This document shows, piece by piece, positions 27,295 through 39,702 of a stretch of DNA of 64,000 nucleotides. Under the pieces are notes generated by a model. The model was given only the letters and a program-made list of their open reading frames with translations, was not told where the DNA came from and searched no databases. The position numbers and the translations under genes are program-made. Every line of letters starts with the position of its first letter. Positions within the stretch are counted from its first letter, which is position 1. Source of the DNA: Acidobacteriota bacterium. GTDB taxonomy: Bacteria; Acidobacteriota; Vicinamibacteria; Vicinamibacterales; JAKQTR01. The stretch is taken from contig JAPKZO010000032.1 in assembly GCA_026393755.1 (NCBI GenBank), forward strand, positions 215,342 to 279,341, read 5' to 3'.

Positions 27295-28266
27295 TCAGGC
27301 GAGCGGAACGGGCGTGAGCGGTGCGTGGCCGGACAGCACGGCCAGCACGTTGCGGGCGGCCAGATCGGCCATTGCCGTCCTGGTCTCCACCGTCGCGCTG
27401 CCGATATGCGGGGCGAGCACCACATTCTCGAGCGCGAGCAACGCCGGATGGACAACCGGCTCGCATTCGTAGACGTCGAGCGCCGCGCCTCCGATCACGC
27501 CGCTGCGCAGGGCCCAGACAAGCGCGTCCTCGTCGACCACCGGCCCGCGTGACGTGTTGATCAGGCGGGCGCCCCGCTTCATTCTGGCCAGCGTCTGCCG
27601 ATTGATCAGATGTCTGGTCTCCGGCGTCAGCGGCACGTGGAGGGAGATGACATCCGCGGTCGCCAGCACCTCGTCGAACGTGAGTCTGGTGCAGCCCGCG
27701 CCCTCAGACTCCGACCCCGGCGCGTCGGCGTCGAGCGTGGCATAGACCACGCGCATGCCGAAGACCGGTGCTCGAGCGGCCACCGCACGCCCGATGCGTC
27801 CGAACCCGACGAGACCGAGTTGCTTGTGCCGCAGGTCCGATCCAAGCAGGAAGTCGAGGGCCCAGCCCTTCCACTCGCCACTCCGGACGAGCCGTTCACC
27901 CTCGGAAATGCGGCGCATGACGGCCAGCAGGAGGCCCCAGGTCAGATCCGCTGTCGCTTCGGTCAGCACGTCCGGCGTGTTGGTGACGACAATGCCGCGG
28001 TCGCGGGCGGCGGCCCGATCGATATTGTCGAATCCCACGGCGATGTTGGCTACGATCCGCAGGCCTGGGGCCGCGTCGAGCACCTCACCGTCAATGCGAT
28101 CGGTCAGCAGGCACATCAGCGCCTGTTTGCCCGCCAGCCGCGCCTTGAGCTCCTCCTTCGGAATCGTGTTCGCGCCGACGTAGAGATCAACGTCGCAGAC
28201 TGACGCGAGACCAGACAGAACCGGGTCGGGAATCACGCGGGTGATGAGCACGGCCGGCCGGGACAT
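27295..28266 (-). CDS. D-2-hydroxyacid dehydrogenase (glyoxylate/hydroxypyruvate reductase type)
   Basis: The product is 323 aa from ATG 28266; a GTG three codons upstream overlaps the YHS gene and is an alternative. The NAD(P)-binding motif is LGLVGFGRIGRAVA. Catalytic Arg sits in LINTSRGPVVDEDAL, Glu in DVYECEP and His in LAPHIGSAT. This set marks the GyaR/GhrB-like group, which reduces glyoxylate or hydroxypyruvate. The exact substrate cannot be told. Confidence 0.85.
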   Translation of the reverse strand: MSRPAVLITRVIPDPVLSGLASVCDVDLYVGANTIPKEELKARLAGKQALMCLLTDRIDGEVLDAAPGLRIVANIAVGFDNIDRAAARDRGIVVTNTPDVLTEATADLTWGLLLAVMRRISEGERLVRSGEWKGWALDFLLGSDLRHKQLGLVGFGRIGRAVAARAPVFGMRVVYATLDADAPGSESEGAGCTRLTFDEVLATADVISLHVPLTPETRHLINRQTLARMKRGARLINTSRGPVVDEDALVWALRSGVIGGAALDVYECEPVVHPALLALENVVLAPHIGSATVETRTAMADLAARNVLAVLSGHAPLTPVPLA

Positions 28267-28267
28267 G

Positions 28268-28537
28268 TCAGCCACGCGACACGAACGCCTGCCGGCACTT
28301 GTCGGAGCAGAAGTACACCGTGCCCGACTTGCCGCGAACAGCCAGAGCGGAACTCGGCACCACGAACGTGCCGCAGACCGGATCGCGCGCCATCACCTGC
28401 CCCTTATCCGTCTTCCGGGCGGGCGACTTGGGCCCGATTCCCTCTCTGAGTCCACGGACAAAGCTCCGCAGCGCTCGTCCGACGAGAAGCGCGAGCAGCC
28501 CAAGTACGAGGAATCTGATCAAGAGGCGTCCCAGCAT
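28268..28537 (-). CDS. Small membrane-anchored YHS domain protein
   Basis: The product is 89 aa. A TM helix spans about residues 4-22 and is followed by a basic stretch. The YHS domain has DPVCGTF (Cys55) and YFCSDKC (Cys77, Cys81), likely binding a metal such as copper or zinc. It is 1 nt from the dehydrogenase start and probably co-transcribed, without an obvious shared pathway. Function is unknown. Confidence 0.75.
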   Translation of the reverse strand: MLGRLLIRFLVLGLLALLVGRALRSFVRGLREGIGPKSPARKTDKGQVMARDPVCGTFVVPSSALAVRGKSGTVYFCSDKCRQAFVSRG

Positions 28538-28561
28538 CGCGATCGGCGTGAACCGTGCTCC

Positions 28562-29227
28562 TTATTTCTTCAAGATGCCGGACGGCGACGCGCCCGCGGC
28601 GACCGGAGCGCTGCCGGCGGGCGGCATCGCTCCATCCGGGTGGGCCGCCTTCAGATTGTCCAGGGCCCGCTGGGCCGACGAGGCTTCCTCGCTGCCGGGT
28701 GCGAGCTTGATGACTTCGTTCCAGGCCTCCGTCGCGCCGGCCAGGTCTTGCTTGCCGAACGCCTTGACGACACCCAGATTCAGCCACGTCTTGGTGTGCT
28801 TCGGGTCAATGGCCAGGGACGCCGACATCTGCGTGATCGCGCGATCGGCTTGATCGGTGTAGTAGTAGCAGATCGCCAGGTCCGTGCTGACGTTGACGTC
28901 CTTCGGGACGAGCGCCAGCGCCTCCTCGTACCACCTCGTCGCTTCCTGGTAGCGTCCGGCGTCGAAGTACATGTCGCCAAGGTGAACGCGCGACGGCACA
29001 TTCCTGGGATCGCGCTCGGCAATGTTCCTGAGCGGCGCAGCCTGGCTCTCGTCCAGTGCCGGGCGTGTCGCCGGCGTAGCAGCGGTCTGAGCCGTCTGCG
29101 CCGCCGGCGCGGCCGCTGCGCCCCCCGCGACGATGCGCATCGGAATCTGCTGGGTTCCGATCACCCAGCCCACGATGAGTCCAAACAGCGCGCCGGCCAC
29201 GGCAAATACGATCGATTCAGTCTTCAT
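28562..29227 (-). CDS. Membrane-anchored TPR-repeat protein
   Basis: The product is 221 aa. One N-terminal TM segment (SIVFAVAGALFGLIVGWVIG) is followed by an Ala/Thr-rich linker and about four TPR units (VHLGDMYFDAGRYQEATRWY, AICYYYTDQADRAITQMS, TWLNLGVVKAFGKQDLAGA). The C-terminus is Pro/Ala-rich. It resembles the TPR halves of cytochrome-c-biogenesis CcmH/CycH-like proteins, but no ccm genes are near. It starts 16 nt after the hydrolase stop codon. Confidence 0.72.
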   Translation of the reverse strand: MKTESIVFAVAGALFGLIVGWVIGTQQIPMRIVAGGAAAAPAAQTAQTAATPATRPALDESQAAPLRNIAERDPRNVPSRVHLGDMYFDAGRYQEATRWYEEALALVPKDVNVSTDLAICYYYTDQADRAITQMSASLAIDPKHTKTWLNLGVVKAFGKQDLAGATEAWNEVIKLAPGSEEASSAQRALDNLKAAHPDGAMPPAGSAPVAAGASPSGILKK

Positions 29228-29243
29228 GATGTCCCACTGATCA

Positions 29244-29969
29244 TCACAACGTGCGAACGAACCATTCCACCACCGCGGTCGCGAGATCGGGGTCGCGGCT
29301 CAACATGAGCGTTCCGTGACCCGCGCCAGCGAGCACGCGCAGTTCGCGAGGGCCGTTCCCCATGGTGACCATGCCGCGTGCCGAGCGCAGGGCGTAAGGA
29401 TCCTCGCTGCTCGCCACGAGCAGCGCCGGTCGTGAACCGAACTTCCTGAGCGCCGGCTCCATGCGCAGATTGCGGTACTCGAGCGACGGCGACAGCAACG
29501 CCAGCGACCTGACCGACGCGTCGTTGCCCGCAGCGATCGCCGCAACGTTTGCCCCGACGGACGCTCCGGCGATCCCGATGCGGCCGGGAGCAATCTCGGG
29601 GCGGGCCGACAGGTAGGCTTTCGCGGCCTCGGCGTCCAGCACGAGGTCCGCGAGGTCGTCGCCGCCCCTGGCATCGATTCCCGGCTGACCTGCGCGGCGG
29701 AAGTCCACCGACAGCGCGGCGATTCCAGCCTCCACCAACTTCTGCGCCGCCGCGTCCCAGTCGTGCCGCGAGCGCGCCATCATGTGCAGCAGCACGACGG
29801 CCGGAGCCGGATGCCTGTCTGGCAGGAACAGCGTCCCGGTGATCTGGGCGCCGTCCCGCGCGTTGAACGTCACGGTCTGCGGCTCTACGGCCAACACCGG
29901 CGCAGCGAGCGCGAGGAGCATCGCGATGACGCCGGGACATCGTCGACGGTGCCGAGTGTCGCGGTTCAT
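29244..29969 (-). CDS. Exported alpha/beta hydrolase (dienelactone-hydrolase-like)
   Basis: The product is 241 aa. A signal peptide ([19 protein letters not shown]) precedes the fold. [15 protein letters not shown] is the oxyanion strand, the nucleophile elbow is [11 protein letters not shown] (GxSxG), an acidic residue lies in [10 protein letters not shown], and the His is in GAGHGTLML. All triad members are present. The substrate is unknown. Its start overlaps the pdxJ stop by 4 nt. Confidence 0.78.
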   Translation of the reverse strand: MNRDTRHRRRCPGVIAMLLALAAPVLAVEPQTVTFNARDGAQITGTLFLPDRHPAPAVVLLHMMARSRHDWDAAAQKLVEAGIAALSVDFRRAGQPGIDARGGDDLADLVLDAEAAKAYLSARPEIAPGRIGIAGASVGANVAAIAAGNDASVRSLALLSPSLEYRNLRMEPALRKFGSRPALLVASSEDPYALRSARGMVTMGNGPRELRVLAGAGHGTLMLSRDPDLATAVVEWFVRTL

Positions 29970-30676
29970 GTGCGCAGCAACGCCACCATCTCGCGCACCG
30001 CCCGATCGAGCCCGACCAGCGCGGCGCGCGCCACAATACTGTGACCAATGTTCAATTCGATGATGTGCGGGACCCTGACAATGGGCTGCACATTCAGGTA
30101 GTTCAATCCGTGCCCGGCCAGGACCTCGAGCCCGATCGTCGCCGCACGGTCGGCACTCTCCCGGATTCGGGCCAGTTGTTGTGGTCTCGCGCCATCAGCC
30201 GCGTCCGCGTACGGTCCCGTGTTGATTTCGATCGCGTCCGCGCCAGCGTCCTTGGACGCATCGACCTGTGCCGCAGTCGCATCCACGAAGATGCTCACGC
30301 GGATGCCGGCTGGCCTGCAACGTTCGACTGCATGCCGAACGGCGGAAATGTTGGCGGCGACGTCCAGGCCGCCAGTCGTGGTCACTTCCTCGGGACGCTC
30401 GGGAACCAGCGTCACCTGGTCCGGCTTCACGCGGCAGGCGATGTCGACCATCTCCGGCGTCGCGGCCATTTCAACGTTGAGCTTGCTCTGTACGATCTGC
30501 CGGAGCAACTCCACGTCCCGGTCCTTGATGTGGCGGCGATCGCTGCGAAGGTGTACGGTGATGCCTTCGGCGCCGGCCAGTTCCGCGATGACCGCGGCGG
30601 CGACCGGTTCGGGTTCACGCGCTTTGCGCGCCTCGCGAATCGTCGCGATGTGATCGATGTTGACGCCTAGACGCAT
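29966..30676 (-). CDS. pdxJ: Pyridoxine 5'-phosphate synthase
   Basis: The product is 236 aa from ATG 30676 ([17 protein letters not shown]), with GCAGGAG upstream; longer frames add non-family sequence. Key PdxJ segments are present: [45 protein letters not shown] and [12 protein letters not shown]. It condenses 3-amino-2-oxopropyl phosphate with 1-deoxyxylulose 5-phosphate in DXP-dependent vitamin B6 synthesis. The gap to the upstream gene contains GAAGAAGC-like purine repeats. Confidence 0.93.
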   Translation of the reverse strand: MRLGVNIDHIATIREARKAREPEPVAAAVIAELAGAEGITVHLRSDRRHIKDRDVELLRQIVQSKLNVEMAATPEMVDIACRVKPDQVTLVPERPEEVTTTGGLDVAANISAVRHAVERCRPAGIRVSIFVDATAAQVDASKDAGADAIEINTGPYADAADGARPQQLARIRESADRAATIGLEVLAGHGLNYLNVQPIVRVPHIIELNIGHSIVARAALVGLDRAVREMVALLRT

Positions 30677-30711
30677 CGTCTGGCTCCTGCTTCTAACTTC
30701 TTGCTTCTTCC

Positions 30712-32826
30712 CTACCGTGGTGTCGCATCCGGCAGTCCGCCATCCACTGGAATGGTCGCTCCCGTGGTGGGCGACTGGCGCGTCGCGAAATAGAGCACCG
30801 CGTTGGCCACGTGCCGCGCGGTCACCTTGGCCTTCAGCAGATTCCGCGTGCGGTAGTACTCTTCGAGCCCGTCCTGGTCGAGGCCGCGGGCCTTCATCCG
30901 GTCGGGGCCGACTTCCGCCCACAGGCCTGACCGGCGCGTGCCGTGGCCAAACACGGCGTCAGGCGCTACCATGTTCACTCGCACATCGTCGTCGGCCAGC
31001 TCCAGGCTCGCAATCCGGCCAAGCTGATGCGAAGCCGCCTTCGTGGCGCTGTACGCGCCGAACTTCGCGCCGGGCGCGAACACGTTCTTGGTCGACACCA
31101 GCACGATGTCACCGCCTGTGCCCTGCACAGCGAAATGACGGCCCGCTTCGGCCAGCACCAGCAGCGTGCCTTCGATGTTGACCCGCTCCAGCCGGCGGAA
31201 CGCCTCGACATCCATGCTGACAAGCGGCGAGACGTGAGCGATGCCGGCGTTGATGATGACCAGATCCACGCCGCCCCAACGGCTGGCCACACGCCGGAAC
31301 GCCGCAGCGACCGACCCCTCGTCAGTCACATCCATCGGCACCGCGCTCACCTGCCCCGCCCCCGCGAAGCTCCGGCCGAGCTCGGCGGCCAGCGCATCGA
31401 GGCGCTCGCCAGGCAAATCGGTCACCACCACATGACAGTTCTCGTCGAGCAGGCCCTGCGCGATGCCTGCGCCGATCGCTCCCGCCGCGCCCGTCACCAA
31501 CGCGACGCGTCCCGCCAGTGCGCCGCGAACGCCTATCAGCTTCGCGTGCTGCAAACCGCGGTATTCCATCTCGAAAAGCTGCAGCTCTGTCAGGCCCTCA
31601 TAGGTGCCCATCTCGGCGATGGCGAGCTTGACCTGCAGGGTCTGCGCCGTGATATCGCGACTGATGACAGCGGCCTGATCGTCATGGCCCGCACAGACGG
31701 CGCCCACACCCGGCAGGAGCACGACGCGCGGCAAAGGAGCGAACGTGTCGAGCCAGTTCGGCCTCGCAGGGCGATGCCGGCCCAGGTACGACTCATAGGC
31801 GCTGGAGTACGCCTGCACCGCCGCCGAGAATGCTTCTTTGAACCTGGCGGGGTCGTCCCAGGCGGGCGCGTCGAACCAGAGCGGAAGGCTCCTGGTGCGA
31901 ATCAGGTGATCGGCCGTGAGCGGCGGTGTGAGGAGCGCGTCCTTCGCCCCCGGCTGATCCAACGCGCCCAGCACGCGATCGTTGACGAGCGGTGCGAGAA
32001 CCACGCGATCCCACCGTGGCTCGGCTGAACTGGATCGGCGCGCGAGTTGGCCGCGGATGATCGGCCCGACGGTGGCCAGCCGTTCCCAGGCCTCGGCGAC
32101 AGCGGTCCGCGACATCGTGATGGTCCCGCCTCTGCGCGATCGCGCGGCGAGAAATGCTTCGGCCCGCGCGACCAGGTCGATATGCGTGTCATAGGAGGCG
32201 CGGGCGGTATGTCCCCACGTCATCAGCCCATGCTTGAGCAGCACGAGGCCCCGCGCGGCTGGCGCGGCCTCAACCGCCGCCGCGGCGGCCTTCGCCAGCA
32301 GGAACCCGGGCTCGACGTACTCGACGACGGCCACGTCTTCGCCAAACGCCTCTCGCACCAGGGCGGCACCACCGCGCTGGTTCGTCAGCGCGAGGACGGC
32401 GTCAGCGTGGGTATGATCAATGTAGATCCCCGGTAGGAAAGCGTGAACCAGGGTTTCGATCGACGGGGTCGGGCCGCACGAATCGAACAGCGCCCGCCGC
32501 AACTGGTTGGCCATCTCGTCGTCTGCCAGATGGTCGAGTACGCCGAAGCGGCGCAGCCACGTCAAATCGAGAGCGGGGTGGCCCCCGGGGCCAATCGTGG
32601 CCATGTCGAAGCCTGACGCCTTGACGAAGATGGCCGGGACCATGTCGCCGAAGGCGGATGGGTGCTCCGCTTTCAGCGACGTGTTGCCGCCGCCGTGGAG
32701 GACAAGCGCCGGGTCGGCACCGAGCAGGCGGCTGGTGTACGTTCGCAGGGCCAGCATCTCGCTGATGCCAGGCCCGAGACGCTCAACCGTCCGTGCCGCT
32801 TCCCGGTCGTCCCAGCGGTTTGTCAT
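30712..32826 (-). CDS. Bifunctional class II aldolase / short-chain dehydrogenase
   Basis: The product is 704 aa. The N-terminal class II aldolase domain (about residues 25-390) has [10 protein letters not shown] and the metal-binding pair in [10 protein letters not shown], with [10 protein letters not shown] later. The C-terminal SDR domain (about 430-700) has [25 protein letters not shown] and [13 protein letters not shown] (YxxxK). This fusion is the RhaD/RhaE-type rhamnulose-1-phosphate aldolase/lactaldehyde dehydrogenase architecture, but other aldoses are possible. No rhamnose isomerase or kinase is nearby. It lies just downstream of the LsrF-like aldolase. Confidence 0.83.
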   Translation of the reverse strand: MTNRWDDREAARTVERLGPGISEMLALRTYTSRLLGADPALVLHGGGNTSLKAEHPSAFGDMVPAIFVKASGFDMATIGPGGHPALDLTWLRRFGVLDHLADDEMANQLRRALFDSCGPTPSIETLVHAFLPGIYIDHTHADAVLALTNQRGGAALVREAFGEDVAVVEYVEPGFLLAKAAAAAVEAAPAARGLVLLKHGLMTWGHTARASYDTHIDLVARAEAFLAARSRRGGTITMSRTAVAEAWERLATVGPIIRGQLARRSSSAEPRWDRVVLAPLVNDRVLGALDQPGAKDALLTPPLTADHLIRTRSLPLWFDAPAWDDPARFKEAFSAAVQAYSSAYESYLGRHRPARPNWLDTFAPLPRVVLLPGVGAVCAGHDDQAAVISRDITAQTLQVKLAIAEMGTYEGLTELQLFEMEYRGLQHAKLIGVRGALAGRVALVTGAAGAIGAGIAQGLLDENCHVVVTDLPGERLDALAAELGRSFAGAGQVSAVPMDVTDEGSVAAAFRRVASRWGGVDLVIINAGIAHVSPLVSMDVEAFRRLERVNIEGTLLVLAEAGRHFAVQGTGGDIVLVSTKNVFAPGAKFGAYSATKAASHQLGRIASLELADDDVRVNMVAPDAVFGHGTRRSGLWAEVGPDRMKARGLDQDGLEEYYRTRNLLKAKVTARHVANAVLYFATRQSPTTGATIPVDGGLPDATPR

Positions 32827-32836
32827 CGTGTTCCGC

Positions 32837-33742
32837 CTACTTCCTGTTCTTCGGCGTCCGCTGGCGCTCGCCCTTGAGCGTGAGGTAGAGATCGTAGGCC
32901 TGGCGAGGCGGCATCAGCGTGTGCACGACCTTGCCGACGGCCTGGATCATGGCGGCCGGCGCGTCAGACTGGAAGATATTGCGTCCCATGTCGACACCCG
33001 CCGCGCCCTGACTGACGGCGTTGAATGCCATCGTCAGCGCATCCAGTTCGGCCAGTTTCTTGCCGCCGGCCATGACGATCGGCACCGGACAGCCAGCGGT
33101 CACGGTGTCGAATCCCTTCTCACAGTAGTAGGTCTTGACCACCTGGGAGCCAAGCTCCGCGCAGATGCGTGTCGCGAGGCCGAGGTACCGGGCGTCTCGC
33201 GCCATGTCCTTCCCCACCGCGGTGACGCCCATCGTCGGCACGCCATACCGGAGTCCCATGTCGACCAGACGCGTCATGTTGTGGACGGTCTGCGTCTCGA
33301 ACTCCCCTCCGATGTGCACCTGCACCGCCATCGCGGAGACATTCATTCTGAGCGCATCTTCGATGTCGACGGCGATCTGCTCGTTCGACAGTTCCTTCAA
33401 CGTGCTTGGGCCGCCGGTCGATCGCATGACGACGCCGTGCCCGAACGACGCCGGAATCGTCGACCGCAGGATGCCGCGCGTGCACATCAGCGCGTCCGCG
33501 TACGGCAGTAGCGGCACGATGGTCAGATCGACGCGCTCCAGGCCTGTGGTGGGCCCGAGAAAGTAGCCGTGATCGATCGCCAGCATCACCGTGCGTCCGC
33601 TCTCGGGCCGGAAGATTCGGGCCAGGCGATTCCGCATGCCCCAGTCGAGCTGGTGCGCGCCCTTCAGGTAGAAGCCCTCGTGGCTGGCTGGCGTCTCCAC
33701 GAAGAAGTTCTTGGTCTCTTTGACGTCGTCGATATCTGCCAT
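32837..33742 (-). CDS. DhnA-type class I aldolase, LsrF-like
   Basis: The product is 301 aa. It shows the DhnA/LsrF family pattern: [47 protein letters not shown] (likely Schiff-base Lys) and [14 protein letters not shown]. LsrF is the last enzyme of autoinducer-2 phosphate breakdown, but relatives act on other phosphorylated sugars. No lsrK, lsrR or lsrACDB genes are in the window, so a quorum-signal role is not supported. It sits 10 nt upstream of the aldolase/dehydrogenase, suggesting a joint sugar pathway. Confidence 0.78.
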   Translation of the reverse strand: MADIDDVKETKNFFVETPASHEGFYLKGAHQLDWGMRNRLARIFRPESGRTVMLAIDHGYFLGPTTGLERVDLTIVPLLPYADALMCTRGILRSTIPASFGHGVVMRSTGGPSTLKELSNEQIAVDIEDALRMNVSAMAVQVHIGGEFETQTVHNMTRLVDMGLRYGVPTMGVTAVGKDMARDARYLGLATRICAELGSQVVKTYYCEKGFDTVTAGCPVPIVMAGGKKLAELDALTMAFNAVSQGAAGVDMGRNIFQSDAPAAMIQAVGKVVHTLMPPRQAYDLYLTLKGERQRTPKNRK

Positions 33743-33752
33743 TGAATGACTC

Positions 33753-35096
33753 CTATGCCCCGATTTCCCGCCTCACGGCGGAAGCAATCTCCTCCGCCCA
33801 CGCGTCGATTTCGTCCTGGCGTTCGCCCTCAATCATGACGCGCAGCAGCGGCTCGGTTCCCGAATAGCGCACCAGCAGCCGCCCGCGCCCGTCGATCCGA
33901 CTGGCGACCGCCGCCGCCGCGTCGGCGATGGCGGGAATCGCGTTCCAGTCTCGCTTCTCGCGCACTCGGACGTTGAGCAACACCTGCGGGAACGTCTTCA
34001 GGTCAGACGCGAGGCGCGCCAGCGGCTCCCCCGTCTCGGCCATCACCCGCAGCACGTTGATCGCGGTCACCAGGCCGTCCCCGGTGTAGAGGGAATCCGC
34101 AAAGATGATGTGGCCGGACTGCTCGCCGCCCAGCGCGAGATTGTCCTTCAGCATCTCCTCCATCACGTACTTGTCGCCGACCGGGCAGCGCACGAGCCCG
34201 ATCCCGAGATCCCGCAGCGCCAGTTCGAGGCCGATATTACTCATCACCGTCGCGACCACGGCGTTGCCCCGCAGCCGGCCAGTCGCCTTCATCTGTTTCG
34301 CGCAGAGGTAGAGAATCGCATCGCCGTCGGTGATGGTGCCGTTGGCATCGATCAGGATGGCGCGGTCGCCGTCGCCGTCGAACGCCACGCCCAGCTGGCA
34401 GCCGCGTTCGACGACATGCGTGGCCAACATCTGCGGATGCGTCGATCCGCAGAGCAGGTTGATGTTGCGTCCGTCTGGCGCACACCCGATGGCGGTGACG
34501 TCGAACCCGAGCGACCGCAGTGCGGTCGGCGCCAGCCGCGACATGGCGCCGTGGCCGCAGTCCAGACAGATCCGGCGTGCGTGGGTGGGAAACAGGCCAG
34601 CCATCGCCTCGCGTGCGTGGGCGAGATAGACCTCCTCAAGATCGACCTGCTGGATCGGAGGCGCCTCGCCTTGCGGCTCCTGCCAGGACGCGTCGGCAAC
34701 GATAGCCTCGACTTCTGCTTCGAGCGCTTCCGTGAACTTCGCGCCCGCGCCCGAGAACACCTTGATGCCGTTGTCGTGGTAGGGGTTGTGTGACGCCGAG
34801 ATGACTACGCCTGCGGTGAATCCCCGACTGCGCGTCAGATACGCAACCGCCGGCGTCGAGATCACGCCTGCGCTGGTGACAACCGCGCCATTGGCCGTCG
34901 CACCAACGGCCAGATCGCGCTCGATCCACTCGCCCGACTCGCGCGTGTCCCGCCCAATCAACAACTGCGGCGCTTCGGACGCCGCGGGCAACACCCTGAC
35001 GAGCGCCCAGCCGAGGCGGCGAATCGTCCGAACGTCGAGCGGCGGCACACCCGCCCGCCCCCGCACCCCATCTGTCCCGAACAGTCGTGTACTCAT
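33753..35096 (-). CDS. glmM: Phosphoglucosamine mutase
   Basis: The product is 447 aa, the usual GlmM length. It opens with [13 protein letters not shown]. The phosphoserine loop is ISASHNP with Ser102, the metal loop is DGDGDR, and the phosphate-binding loop [12 protein letters not shown] is near the end. It makes glucosamine 1-phosphate for cell-wall precursors. Its position after cdaA and cdaR, with a 4-nt overlap, is the conserved c-di-AMP module in which GlmM can restrain the cyclase (known from Bacillus and Lactococcus). Confidence 0.94.
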   Translation of the reverse strand: MSTRLFGTDGVRGRAGVPPLDVRTIRRLGWALVRVLPAASEAPQLLIGRDTRESGEWIERDLAVGATANGAVVTSAGVISTPAVAYLTRSRGFTAGVVISASHNPYHDNGIKVFSGAGAKFTEALEAEVEAIVADASWQEPQGEAPPIQQVDLEEVYLAHAREAMAGLFPTHARRICLDCGHGAMSRLAPTALRSLGFDVTAIGCAPDGRNINLLCGSTHPQMLATHVVERGCQLGVAFDGDGDRAILIDANGTITDGDAILYLCAKQMKATGRLRGNAVVATVMSNIGLELALRDLGIGLVRCPVGDKYVMEEMLKDNLALGGEQSGHIIFADSLYTGDGLVTAINVLRVMAETGEPLARLASDLKTFPQVLLNVRVREKRDWNAIPAIADAAAAVASRIDGRGRLLVRYSGTEPLLRVMIEGERQDEIDAWAEEIASAVRREIGA

Positions 35097-36004
35097 TTGA
35101 CGGCGACCTGAACCTGTGCCGGATCGATCCGGACGATCGTGAAGTTTCGAGAGGGCGCAATCGTCACGGACAAGTCGTATCGACCCGGGCCGAGTCCGCC
35201 CAGGTCGACGGACGCTTCGAAGGCGTCCGCCGTCAGACGACGGAGCACGTCCTCCTGACCGCGCACCGTGACCACCACACTTATCGGGGTGGATCGGGCC
35301 GCGCGTCCGTCGCGCAGATGGAACATCCGCACGGGCACGTTGGCGATGGTGCGCTCGGTCCGCGTCGCCGCGATCTCGACGAGCACCCGCGCATTGCGGC
35401 CGTTCTTCAAGTGCGCGGTGCTGTTCGGCATCCCGATCGTGACCGACTCGCGCACTGAGGAGGTCGCGCCTTCGATCAACACCGGCTCGGTCACCGCCTG
35501 CTGGAGTCCGCGCAGGGCGCCTTCCGGACCGACGACCACGACTTCCGCCGGGTCGGTGGCAATCCGCTCCACGGCGTATCCAACGGCTGGCTGGCCTTCG
35601 ATCGACGGCACGACCGGCACAGTCTTGGTCATCGTCCGTTCGAACACCAACGTCGATGTCGCCGGCGCAACCGTCTTGACCTCTATGCCGAACGGCACGC
35701 GGACGTCTTCCGGGGCGAGATGAAACAGGTGCCGCCCGACCCCGGCGTTGGACAGGTCCATGATCGCCATGACGTCGCCGGCCTGGAGATTGCCCAGCGC
35801 GCTGGACGAACCGCGCACGCGGACGTCGACCGTCCCCGGCATGTCGCCTACCATCTCGATTCCATCAGGCATGTTCTGCAGCTCGAGCGGTACGCGCAGG
35901 CTGCGCTCGACGATCTTCTCGCCTCCGACCAGCACCCACAACAGGGCGGCGATTATCACCGACAGCGCCTTGAGACGAAAATGGCGAAAGGGGTTGTAGG
36001 CCAT
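35093..36004 (-). CDS. cdaR: YbbR-domain protein, CdaR-like
   Basis: The product is 303 aa. A short basic cytoplasmic start and one TM helix (LKALSVIIAALLWVLVGGE) are followed by YbbR repeats of about 80 residues each (SLRVPLELQNMPDGIEM, VPVVPSIEGQPAVGYAVERI, IANVPVRMFHLRDG). CdaR modulates the membrane cyclase CdaA. The start codon overlaps the cdaA stop by 1 nt, and the stop overlaps glmM by 4 nt. Confidence 0.85.
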   Translation of the reverse strand: MAYNPFRHFRLKALSVIIAALLWVLVGGEKIVERSLRVPLELQNMPDGIEMVGDMPGTVDVRVRGSSSALGNLQAGDVMAIMDLSNAGVGRHLFHLAPEDVRVPFGIEVKTVAPATSTLVFERTMTKTVPVVPSIEGQPAVGYAVERIATDPAEVVVVGPEGALRGLQQAVTEPVLIEGATSSVRESVTIGMPNSTAHLKNGRNARVLVEIAATRTERTIANVPVRMFHLRDGRAARSTPISVVVTVRGQEDVLRRLTADAFEASVDLGGLGPGRYDLSVTIAPSRNFTIVRIDPAQVQVAVK

Positions 36005-36816
36005 CAGTCGAACGACCCCGTTGATTGGCGTTCGGCGACACGCCGCCGATGCGGAACGAGCGCCCGCAGCCTCTCCCGCAGGCGATCGGTGTCGAGGTCC
36101 CGTACCATTCTGCCGTCGAGAGCGAGCGAAATCCGGCCGGTCTGCTCCGACACGACGATGGCGGCCGCATCAGACTCCTCGGTCAGACCGATTGCGGCGC
36201 GATGACGTGTCCCCAGATCCCGGCTGACCGCGGGATTGATCGTCAGCGGCAGAAAGCAGGCCGCCGCCGCGATCCGGTCGCCTTGGATGATCACGGCCCC
36301 ATCGTGCAGTGGCGATCGCACCTGGAAGATGCTCTGCAGGAGATCGTACGTCGTTGTGGCGTCGAGCGGGATGCCCCCCTCGATGTAGTTCCGCAGTCCG
36401 ATATCACGTTCGATGGCGATGATGGCGCCTGTGCGCTGGCTCGCGAGCATCGTGGTCGCCACGACGAGTTCCTCGATCAGTTCGTCGTTCGACTCGGTCC
36501 GCGTGAAGAACCGGATGAACCGCGCACGTCCGAGGTGAGAGAGCGTGCGGCGGATCTCGGACTGAAACAGCACAATGGCCGCAAACACGACGTATCCGAA
36601 GATGTTGCGGATGAGCCAGTTGATCAGATCGAGGTGCCACCACCGCGACAGGTAGTAGACGCCGACCAGCAGGCCCACGCCGATGCCCATCTGCACCGCA
36701 CGCGTGCCGCGAAGGAGCTTGAGCAGCTCGTAGATCGCGATGGCGGCGATGAGAATGTCCAGCACGTCGGTCCACGCGACGGGCGCACGCTGGAGCAGTC
36801 TGGTCAGGCTATCCAC
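36004..36816 (-). CDS. cdaA: Diadenylate cyclase CdaA
   Basis: The product is 270 aa from GTG 36816. Three N-terminal TM helices (about residues 16-90) precede the DAC domain with its two catalytic motifs: DGA in SPLHDGAVIIQGDRI and RHR in LGTRHRAAIGLTEESDA. It makes the second messenger c-di-AMP from two ATP. The cdaA-cdaR-glmM order matches Firmicutes; here it follows ftsH and folP. c-di-AMP targets such as Ktr/Kup channels are not in the window. Confidence 0.93.
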   Translation of the reverse strand: MDSLTRLLQRAPVAWTDVLDILIAAIAIYELLKLLRGTRAVQMGIGVGLLVGVYYLSRWWHLDLINWLIRNIFGYVVFAAIVLFQSEIRRTLSHLGRARFIRFFTRTESNDELIEELVVATTMLASQRTGAIIAIERDIGLRNYIEGGIPLDATTTYDLLQSIFQVRSPLHDGAVIIQGDRIAAAACFLPLTINPAVSRDLGTRHRAAIGLTEESDAAAIVVSEQTGRISLALDGRMVRDLDTDRLRERLRALVPHRRRVAERQSTGSFD

Positions 36817-36858
36817 GTCGGTCTCTCTACTCCGGCATTGACGTCAGGCAGCGGCGAA

Positions 36859-37728
36859 TCAGGCGGTGGCCCGCTGTCGAATCGCATCGGCGACGCGCGC
36901 CACCTGCACCATCGGGCCGACGTCGTGCACGCGCACAATGTGGGCGCCAGACAGTATCGCGGCGGCGACGGCAGCGGCGGTGCCCCAATCCCGTTCAGGC
37001 GGCGCCGCCTGTCCCATCGCGGCCGTCAGAAACGACTTGCGCGACGGGCCGATGAGCAGGGGCCGGCCCAGCGCGTGAATCCGCCGCAACCCGGCAAGCA
37101 GCGCGAAACTGTCCTCGGCGCGCTTGGCGAATCCGAGGCCAGGGTCGAGGATGATGTGATCGGCACCGATGCCGCCCGCCGCGGCTCGGTCCAGGGCCTG
37201 ACGAAGCTCGTCCATCACGTCGGCCACGACGTCGCCGTACACCGCCTCGACGTACATCTGCCGCGACCGGCCTCGAGTGTGCATCAACACCACGGCCGCG
37301 CCGGTCTCTGCGACCACGTCCGCCAGCTTGTGATCATACCCTAACGCGCTGATGTCGTTCACGATACAGGCGCCCGCCGAGAGCCCCGCGGCGGCCACTC
37401 CCGCCTTGTAGGTATCAACAGAAATCGGAATGCGCAATCGCCCGGCAAGCCGCTCGATCACAGGCATGACGCGAGCCAGTTCGTCAGCCTCGGAAACCGG
37501 CTCAGCGCCGGGCCGTGTCGATTCGCCGCCAATGTCGATGATGTCGGCGCCGGCCTCCTCCATCCGCAACGCAAGCGCCATCGCCTCGTCCGGGTCCGTC
37601 ACGCTGCCGGCGAATGAATCGGGCGTGGTGTTGAGAATCCCCATGACGAGCGTGCGCGATCCGAGCGCAAGGCGTCGGCCATGGGCGAGCGGGATCGTGA
37701 ACGTGCCGCGGGCAGGATCGGTTTCCAT
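36859..37728 (-). CDS. folP: Dihydropteroate synthase
   Basis: The product is 289 aa. [62 protein letters not shown] and GPSRKSF are the standard DHPS strands and loops. It joins p-aminobenzoate to dihydropterin pyrophosphate in folate synthesis. It lies between ftsH and cdaA in the same orientation, with gaps of 54 and 42 nt, so one transcript is likely. Confidence 0.95.
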   Translation of the reverse strand: METDPARGTFTIPLAHGRRLALGSRTLVMGILNTTPDSFAGSVTDPDEAMALALRMEEAGADIIDIGGESTRPGAEPVSEADELARVMPVIERLAGRLRIPISVDTYKAGVAAAGLSAGACIVNDISALGYDHKLADVVAETGAAVVLMHTRGRSRQMYVEAVYGDVVADVMDELRQALDRAAAGGIGADHIILDPGLGFAKRAEDSFALLAGLRRIHALGRPLLIGPSRKSFLTAAMGQAAPPERDWGTAAAVAAAILSGAHIVRVHDVGPMVQVARVADAIRQRATA

Positions 37729-37782
37729 TGGCTCCCCAATTCTGCCAGAAGGCGGCGTGGAGGTGTGTACCCGTCTCTGTCT

Positions 37783-39702
<1,920 letters not shown>

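Noticed and set aside
32837-33742. Autoinducer-2 processing (lsr) operon
   Set aside because: Only the LsrF-like aldolase is present; no kinase, regulator or transporter of the lsr type is in the window.
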